Source of the DNA: an uncultured Clostridia bacterium
GTDB taxonomy: Bacteria > Bacillota > Clostridia > TANB77 > CAG-508
NCBI GenBank assembly: GCA_944388695.1
Contig: CALXJT010000006.1
Span: forward strand, 1 to 48,389
Length of the DNA stretch: 48,389 bases
Reading direction: 5' to 3'
Position numbers and translations under genes: made by a program. The notes under the pieces are model-generated. The model was not told the origin of the DNA. It searched no databases and worked only from the letters and a program-made list of their open reading frames with translations. Shown here in pieces: positions 43,384 to 48,389 of the stretch (the stretch's first letter is position 1; each line of letters opens with the position of its first letter).

Positions 43384-44481
43384 TTAGTTTGCAATACTGT
43401 CCATATAAAGTGAAGTTAATAGAATAACATATAATTCTTCATACGTGTCATAGTTACATACCATATCATTTGATATATTTTTTTCTAAATCTTTTCTTAT
43501 AATCTCAAAAGGATATTCATAATTTTTTGTATGTACTATACTAGTTAATTTTCCAAAAGCATATCCAAATCCATCTTTATTGCTATATTTAGGATTTAAA
43601 TCATCATAAACTTTCAAATCAGTATGTTGCATATTTTGTAATGAATAATATATTTCATCAATTCCTTTTTTTAATATTTCTCGATATTTTAATACATACA
43701 TTTGATTTTCCTTTTGTTTTATTTCAGTTGTAAATATAATCTTTAATTCTTTTAAAATTTGTTCATAAAATTCGCTATTTAACCTTTTTTCATTTTCTTG
43801 CATTAGAATATCTATTTGCTCTAATACAGAATCTGATTTTTTTATAGCCACTTCCTTTTTATCTTTTATAAATTCCTCTTGCTTTTTGGATATCTGTATA
43901 TAAATTTCATCTAAATATTGTACATATTTCCATAAAAACTGATTAATTTCATTTATTTTAAATCCGAATTGTTTCGATGATTGATTATCTTTATTAGAAT
44001 CATATATTAAAACTGCAAAATCATAATCAGTAAATATTCCCTGTGTTATCCAACTAGCATATTTTTTATTTCCCTTTTCATCTATATTTACAGGATGAGC
44101 ACCAAACACAGCTCTGATATGTTTAAAATATTCATAGTCGTTCTTATTTAAATTATTTTTAAATATAGTGTTATCTTTAAAAATAGTATCTTTGGTTTCA
44201 AAAACCACTCTATAAATTTGAATTATTCCATCAACAATAATATCAACAGCAGATAAATAACTATATACATCTTTCCACATATATTTAAATTCTTTTCTTA
44301 GTAAATCAGAATCTATATTTTCTTTAGCAACATCTATCCAATCCATAGCAGAACATATACAATTCCAATGGTTTTTATTATTAGATAAATCATATTTTAA
44401 AATCATATATTCTACATTTTCATTAATCTTATCTCTTAATGATGCTAACTTTTTTAAAATATTTTTGGTAATTTCCTGCAT
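43384..44481 (-). CDS. Protein of unknown function with a HEPN-like motif
   Basis: I cannot assign this 365-aa protein to a family. It is soluble, with a helical N-terminal half. The segment FKHIRAVFGAHPVN contains R123-x5-H129, the spacing of the R-x4-6-H catalytic motif of HEPN ribonucleases, set at the end of a helix as in that fold. The second half is a Lys/Glu-rich coiled-coil-like region (200-275) and a compact C-terminal segment (DGFGYAFGKLTSIVHTKNYE). AGGAG is 5 nt before the ATG. Its place beside an abi gene and a YhcG-type nuclease, with palindromes on both sides, suggests a defence gene. Confidence 0.75.
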   Translation of the reverse strand: MQEITKNILKKLASLRDKINENVEYMILKYDLSNNKNHWNCICSAMDWIDVAKENIDSDLLRKEFKYMWKDVYSYLSAVDIIVDGIIQIYRVVFETKDTIFKDNTIFKNNLNKNDYEYFKHIRAVFGAHPVNIDEKGNKKYASWITQGIFTDYDFAVLIYDSNKDNQSSKQFGFKINEINQFLWKYVQYLDEIYIQISKKQEEFIKDKKEVAIKKSDSVLEQIDILMQENEKRLNSEFYEQILKELKIIFTTEIKQKENQMYVLKYREILKKGIDEIYYSLQNMQHTDLKVYDDLNPKYSNKDGFGYAFGKLTSIVHTKNYEYPFEIIRKDLEKNISNDMVCNYDTYEELYVILLTSLYMDSIAN

Positions 44482-44534
44482 TTTTACTCCTATTATGATT
44501 ATTTATTTGTTCAATTCTTTTTTTACTGTAAATG

Positions 44535-44558
44535 AAATTTGCCACCAGTGGCAAATTT
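44535..44558. repeat. Palindrome AAATTTGCCAC-CA-GTGGCAAATTT
   Basis: This is a perfect 11-bp-arm palindrome with a 2-nt centre, in opposite orientation (by its centre) to the copy at 43356-43373. It lies 20 nt after the YhcG stop and 54 nt before the start of the next gene. It could be an operator, a REP-type element or an element end. Confidence 0.88.
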
Positions 44559-44577
44559 AAAAATATCAATCATTTTA

Positions 44578-45618
44578 TTATTCATTTTCTTCATTTGGTA
44601 ACCTATTTATATACAAATTCAATTCTTCTTCAGTAGGTAATTTTTCCATTATTTCTTTTGGAATAACATTTTTTACCTTATATGAAGCTACTCCTATTGG
44701 AGTATTGACATTTTTTAATGACCATTCTACAGTTAATTTGTCTTTATCTTCACAAAGCAATAACCCTATTGTGTCATTATCAGTTTCTTTCTTCAATGTT
44801 TCGTCAACGGCTGTTACATAAAATCCTAGTTGTCCAATAAATTCTGGCTTAAATTCAGTATTTTTCAATTCGACAACTATAAAGCATCTTAAATCTAAAT
44901 GATAAAATAATAAATCTATATAATAGTCATTATTGTTTGTTGAAACTTTATATTGATTTCCAACAAAGCTAAAGCCTTTTCCTAATTCAAGTAATACATT
45001 TTTTATTCTTTCTATCATTGCATTTTCAATGTCTCTTTCTGTTGCCTTTTTACTTATATTAGCCAATTCAAAAATATAAGGGTCTTTTATCATATCTCTA
45101 GCAAATTCACTTTGTGCAATAGGTAATTTATTATCAAAGTTTGTTAACTTGTCAGGAATAGCTTGTCTTTCATATAATTCTAAATCAATTTGATGACTTA
45201 ACACAGTTTTAGACCAGCCATTTTCTAAAACTTGTTTAGCATACCAGAGTCTTTTATCTAACTCTTTAATTTTATCAACTAATATACAATTTTGAGACCA
45301 CGAAATCATTTCTAATTCCTTTGGAAATTCATCTAAATCTTTATATGATTCATAAACTTTTCTCATTCTTGCTAAATTACGAGGAGAAAATCCTGTTTCT
45401 CCAGGAAAATCTAATTTTAATGCTATTGACAATTTGTTTATAAAATTATTACCATATTTAGCATTATCACTAATAATTTTTCCCAATCTCAAATAAAAAT
45501 CTATGACCTCTTTATTAGCTTTAGCTATGATGTTAAATCTAGTCTCTAATATATCTTGTTCAATAGCTTTCACAATTTTTATAAAATCATCATCTAATAA
45601 CTTAATTTCATTTGACAT
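44578..45618 (-). CDS. YhcG/DUF1016 family PDDEXK nuclease
   Basis: The 346-aa protein matches the DUF1016 (YhcG) family. The N-terminal winged-helix domain includes FSPRNLARMRKVYESY. The nuclease domain has FVGNQYKVSTNNNDYYIDLL and FIVVELK, giving the acidic residue and ExK of a PD-(D/E)xK active site, followed by FIGQLGFYVTAVD. Such proteins are thought to act in DNA repair, mobile-element biology or defence, with the exact role unsettled. I start at ATG 45618. The ribosome site is weak (GTGAGG, 12 nt away); a TTG at 45642 is the alternative. Confidence 0.88.
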   Translation of the reverse strand: MSNEIKLLDDDFIKIVKAIEQDILETRFNIIAKANKEVIDFYLRLGKIISDNAKYGNNFINKLSIALKLDFPGETGFSPRNLARMRKVYESYKDLDEFPKELEMISWSQNCILVDKIKELDKRLWYAKQVLENGWSKTVLSHQIDLELYERQAIPDKLTNFDNKLPIAQSEFARDMIKDPYIFELANISKKATERDIENAMIERIKNVLLELGKGFSFVGNQYKVSTNNNDYYIDLLFYHLDLRCFIVVELKNTEFKPEFIGQLGFYVTAVDETLKKETDNDTIGLLLCEDKDKLTVEWSLKNVNTPIGVASYKVKNVIPKEIMEKLPTEEELNLYINRLPNEENE

Positions 45619-45767
45619 ATTTTTTACTTGCCTCACATTCAATTTTCATACCATTTTAGTTTTTCTATGTATATTTTTTAACTGCTATTTTCTAAATCAT
45701 AATCTTTTTTTCCTCTGCCTTTCTAAAATCAATCATCTCGTTTTAGTTATTTCCATGAATTGATATA

Positions 45768-46199
45768 TTATAATATTTCTATTACATCTAAAGGATATAA
45801 TTTATTTTCTTCAAGCATTTTTAATGTGCTTTTTATTAATTTTTCATCTCTTAAGTTTTCACTTGTCATATTTTTTAACTCTTCCTTTGAAATCCATTTA
45901 ACATCTAAAATTTCTTCTTTATTAAAAGAAATGTTTTCTTCTAATAATTCCGTTGTAAAAGTTATTAATAAAAATGTAACATTTTCCCATTCTTTATTTA
46001 TTATTGGAAGTACATTTTTCAGTCTAACTTTACATCCTGTTTCTTCAAATATTTCTCTAATAGCTCCTTGGAATATTGTTTCTCCATCTTCTAAATGCCC
46101 GGCAGGTACATTCCATTTTCCATAACATTTCTTCTTTGCCTCTTTTACCATTAATATTTTATTGTCTTTTTCAATGATTCCTCCTACAATAATTTCCAT
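45768..46199 (-). CDS. NUDIX hydrolase
   Basis: This 143-aa single-domain protein hydrolyses a nucleoside diphosphate linked to another group. The Nudix box G-x5-E-x7-RE-x2-EE-x-G is complete: G34, E40, R48, E49, E52, E53 and G55 (VPAGHLEDGE, then REIFEETG). The substrate cannot be predicted; MutT/ADP-ribose-like activities are possible. AAGGAGG precedes the ATG. It is the last of four same-strand hydrolase genes and lies 14 nt after the metallophosphoesterase gene. Confidence 0.92.
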   Translation of the reverse strand: MEIIVGGIIEKDNKILMVKEAKKKCYGKWNVPAGHLEDGETIFQGAIREIFEETGCKVRLKNVLPIINKEWENVTFLLITFTTELLEENISFNKEEILDVKWISKEELKNMTSENLRDEKLIKSTLKMLEENKLYPLDVIEIL

Positions 46200-46213
46200 T
46201 GCAATTTTCCTCC

Positions 46214-47050
46214 TTAAATTTTATCCACATCTATTCCTAATTTTTTAAAATTTTCGTTAATTCTAGTCATATCTCTATACATACCTTGTTTTAACTCAAA
46301 TCTATAGTTTTCTTTTTCAATATTCAAATTTTCATCTTCTAATTCTCTGTCAATATCATAAGGTACTTTTATAAACTGAAATGAAATATCTGACAAATAT
46401 TCTCTACTTCCGTATTCTCCTTCAATTATTAGATAATTACTTTTCGTAGTTTCTAACATGTCGCTATCTTTATTTTTATTCCTTATAACATCGAAAGAAT
46501 TCCCTACACTTCCTACATTTATTATAGTTTTATTGTATATTTTGTCCATATATGGATGATGAATATGACCATATATTACAACATCTGCAATATCTTGAGA
46601 TAGTGTTTTTTCACTTGGTAAAAACATTCGATATTTTGTTTCAATACTATCAACATTTAATATTGCTTTGTTATTAATAGTAGGTGTTGCATGAAATAAT
46701 CTTATTAAACTCCCACTCATATATAGTTCATAGCAAAACGGTAAATTTAATAAATATTCTCTATCCTCTTTATCTATTAATGATTGATTCCATTTTATTC
46801 TTTTTTTCTCTTGCTCATTCATTTCGTCAATATTCTTATGCTCTGTTGAAAAATGAACATCACAGTTCCCTTGTAATACTATTTCACAGTTTGTTCTTAT
46901 TAATTGTATACATTCTTTAGGATGTACTCCTTTTGCTATTATATCTCCTAAACATATAATTTTATCTACTTTTCTTTTTTCTATATCTATTAGAGTTGCT
47001 TTTAATGCTTCCAAATTTCCATGTATATCTGAAATAACTGCTATTTTCAT
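46214..47050 (-). CDS. Calcineurin-like metallophosphoesterase
   Basis: This 278-aa dimetal phosphoesterase has ISDIHGN (D8, H10), CLGDIIAKG near 33, QGNCD near 60 in place of the usual GNHD, RLFHATPT near 117 and YGHIHHPY near 160. It resembles the YfcE/DNA-repair-type subgroup acting on nucleotides or phosphodiesters. A C-terminal helical extension (DRELEDENLNIEKENYRFEL) is beyond the core. GGAGG is upstream of the ATG. It sits between two Nudix genes. Confidence 0.9.
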   Translation of the reverse strand: MKIAVISDIHGNLEALKATLIDIEKRKVDKIICLGDIIAKGVHPKECIQLIRTNCEIVLQGNCDVHFSTEHKNIDEMNEQEKKRIKWNQSLIDKEDREYLLNLPFCYELYMSGSLIRLFHATPTINNKAILNVDSIETKYRMFLPSEKTLSQDIADVVIYGHIHHPYMDKIYNKTIINVGSVGNSFDVIRNKNKDSDMLETTKSNYLIIEGEYGSREYLSDISFQFIKVPYDIDRELEDENLNIEKENYRFELKQGMYRDMTRINENFKKLGIDVDKI

Positions 47051-47066
47051 TATTTTATGACCTCCA

Positions 47067-47570
47067 TTATTTCATTTTCTTATTATTATCTTTTTCTAAT
47101 TTATAGTCTATTCCAAAAATATTCTCTTGTTCATCTACTTTTATATGTAAGTTAAAATTACAATTATCCTCTATTAATCCTTTTATAAGAAATTTATCTA
47201 ATAATATTATATTCGACAATATTTTTTCTTTTTTCAATAATTCATCAATATCTATCCACTCTGATATATTTTCCTTAAACTCCTGTGGTTCTCCTTCATA
47301 TTCTTTAGAGATAAATGTGTCAAATATAAACATTATATTTGGATATTCTATTGTAATAATTCCTTTATATTTTAAATTTTGTATTTCTATTCCTGTTTCT
47401 TCTTTCATTTCTCTTATTGCTGTTTGTTTTGGATTTTCTCATTCCTCAATTTTGCCTCCAGGTATATCGTAATATCCTTCTTTTTTATTACCTTTTTTAT
47501 ATTTTGTTACTACTACTTCATTGTCTTTTATTAAATAGCATCGTACTGCCTTTCTTATTGGCTTACCCAT
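47067..47570 (-). pseudogene. NUDIX hydrolase interrupted by a TGA stop in the Nudix box
   Basis: From ATG 47570 the frame reads MGKPIRKAVRCYLIKDNEVV and reaches YDIPGGKIEE. It then meets TGA (47441-47439) and continues in the same frame as ENPKQTAIREMKEETG to a normal end at 47067. The stop replaces the residue that is usually glycine in the Nudix box, and GGA to TGA is one base change. G39, E45, R53, E54, E57 and E58 are otherwise intact. The 3' part could start internally but would lack half the active site. A recent nonsense mutation, sequencing error or strain variant is likely. Confidence 0.85.
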
Positions 47571-47619
47571 AATATTTCTCTCCAATCCTATATATATTCT
47601 GAATCCTTTATACCTTTAA

Positions 47620-48189
47620 TTATATCAATTCTTCTTTTACATCTAACCAATTGTTTACTCTTACTATTCCTTTAGCTTTAAGTTCGTTATCAGTTATTTT
47701 TTTATTTCTAAATTCTGTAAATAATAACTTTTTATCACAATTTTCTAAATTTGATACTCTATCATCAATTCCTATGTCATATTTTATTTTTGTTTTGTCT
47801 GTCATAAATATAAAATTATTTGTATCAATAAAAGGAAGCCAATAATGTAAATACTCAAATTTATTTTTTAAATTAGTAGCTGCATCAATTACATCTTCTT
47901 TCCAAATATAAGTTGTAGCAATATAAACATCATATTTTTCATTTAATTCTTTGATTACTTCTATACAATTAGGTAATGGCTCAATATAGTTTCCATTATT
48001 ATTTTTATATAAATTTTTATATTTATATATTGTCTTAAATTCTTCCTCTTTTCCTTTTATTAAATCTTGTCTATATTGACTATGTAATTTGTCAAAATCT
48101 ACTTTTCCTAAAAATTCTATTAAATAATTTGAGAAATTCCCTACTACAATAACTTCATCCATATCAATCATAATAGTTTTTTTATCCAT
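47620..48189 (-). CDS. HAD-type 5'(3')-deoxyribonucleotidase-like protein
   Basis: This 189-aa HAD-family phosphatase has motif I DMDEV (D9 nucleophile, D11), a cap region with YIEPLPNCIEVIKELNEKYD, motif II ATTYIW near 91, motif III TDKTKIKYD and motif IV IGIDDR. The layout resembles the 5'(3')-deoxyribonucleotidase (NT5C/YorS) group that dephosphorylates deoxynucleoside monophosphates. GGAGG is 9 nt before the ATG. It is the first of four hydrolase genes in a row and probably shares a transcript with them. Confidence 0.87.
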   Translation of the reverse strand: MDKKTIMIDMDEVIVVGNFSNYLIEFLGKVDFDKLHSQYRQDLIKGKEEEFKTIYKYKNLYKNNNGNYIEPLPNCIEVIKELNEKYDVYIATTYIWKEDVIDAATNLKNKFEYLHYWLPFIDTNNFIFMTDKTKIKYDIGIDDRVSNLENCDKKLLFTEFRNKKITDNELKAKGIVRVNNWLDVKEELI

Positions 48190-48389
48190 TCTTATTTTCC
48201 TCCGTTTTAAAACTTGCTATAAAAACGTCGCAATTTTCGTATTTTCCTTATTTATATCATAAAATCCGTATAAAAACAATTATTTCCAAAAATTAATATA
48301 AAAGAGATTGCCACTGCAAAATTTTCATTGCCAATGCAACAACTTTTTTCTAAAAAGTGTTGTTATATTCTCGTTTTATATTTTTGATT
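48190..48389. other. AT-rich end of window without a gene
   Basis: I see only the upstream region of the HAD gene here. Two short TTGCCA-type words (48310 and 48331) recall the palindromes near 43.4 and 44.5 kb but do not form one. Confidence 0.4.

Noticed and set aside
40163..45618. Prophage or integrative element
   Set aside because: No integrase, transposase, portal, terminase or other phage or conjugation gene is visible, and no attachment-site duplication was found. The region is better described as accessory genes with repeats.
47439..47441. TGA inside the Nudix box as evidence for a recoded genetic code (Gly or Trp)
   Set aside because: TGA terminates many intact genes here, including ATGA overlaps in the polysaccharide cluster and the orphan gene at 3600. 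Only this one gene shows an internal TGA.
48300..48345. Third copy of the TTTGCCAC palindrome
   Set aside because: Only the half-words TTGCCACTG and TTGCCAATG occur; they do not form an inverted repeat.

Overview
The window is AT-rich (about 28-30% GC by eye) and reads as chromosome from an endospore-lineage, anaerobic Firmicute, most likely an uncultured Clostridia-type gut bacterium. The grounds are SpoVS, a rny-ymdB-spoVS neighbourhood, a yicC-remA-rpoZ-gmk block, a T-box on ileS, a PerR-rubrerythrin operon, Gram-positive LCP and sortase proteins, and strong AGGAGG ribosome sites. TGA is an ordinary stop throughout, for example in ATGA gene overlaps, so the standard bacterial code applies. 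Almost every gene is on the minus strand.

Layout. Positions 1-8.3 kb hold tRNA-Leu, carD, dut, spoVS, ymdB, an orphan gene, rny and a NatA/NatB-like ABC exporter. Positions 8.6-12.5 kb hold a long type-2-like isoleucyl-tRNA synthetase behind a T-box. A lone plus-strand sortase and glmM follow. From 15.2 to 31.1 kb there is a complete surface polysaccharide cluster, with an LCP attachment protein and a VanZ-like protein just upstream. It contains the initiating sugar transferase, UDP-glucuronate 4-epimerase, PssD/PssE-type transferase pair, three TupA-like ATP-grasp proteins interleaved with two GT4 glycosyltransferases, polymerase, DUF362 protein, flippase, UDP-glucose dehydrogenase and the CpsC/CpsD/CpsB tyrosine phosphoregulators. 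The gene set predicts an uronic-acid polymer, possibly carrying amino acids. Positions 33-38.8 kb return to housekeeping genes (gmk, rpoZ, remA, yicC, rsmE, rubrerythrin, perR).

From 38.8 kb to the end the window is accessory. A short array of palindromic repeats precedes a hydrolase. Two higher-GC orphan genes follow, one of them a free-standing RNA polymerase alpha C-terminal-domain protein. Next is an Abi_2/HEPN gene bracketed by two copies of a 40-nt RNA hairpin that differ by compensatory base changes. A frameshifted AlbA_2/Schlafen-type remnant and a strong candidate small RNA with its own promoter and terminator follow. A protein with a HEPN-like motif and a YhcG/DUF1016 nuclease come next, with matching palindromes beside them. 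The window ends in a run of nucleotide and phosphate hydrolases, one with a stop codon inside its Nudix box.

The most promising places for undescribed biology are the abi-RNA cassette (41.5-42.6 kb), the small RNA at 43.1-43.3 kb, the stand-alone alpha-CTD protein, and the tripled TupA-like/GT4 polysaccharide module. All functional statements rest on motif recognition by eye; no database search was run.
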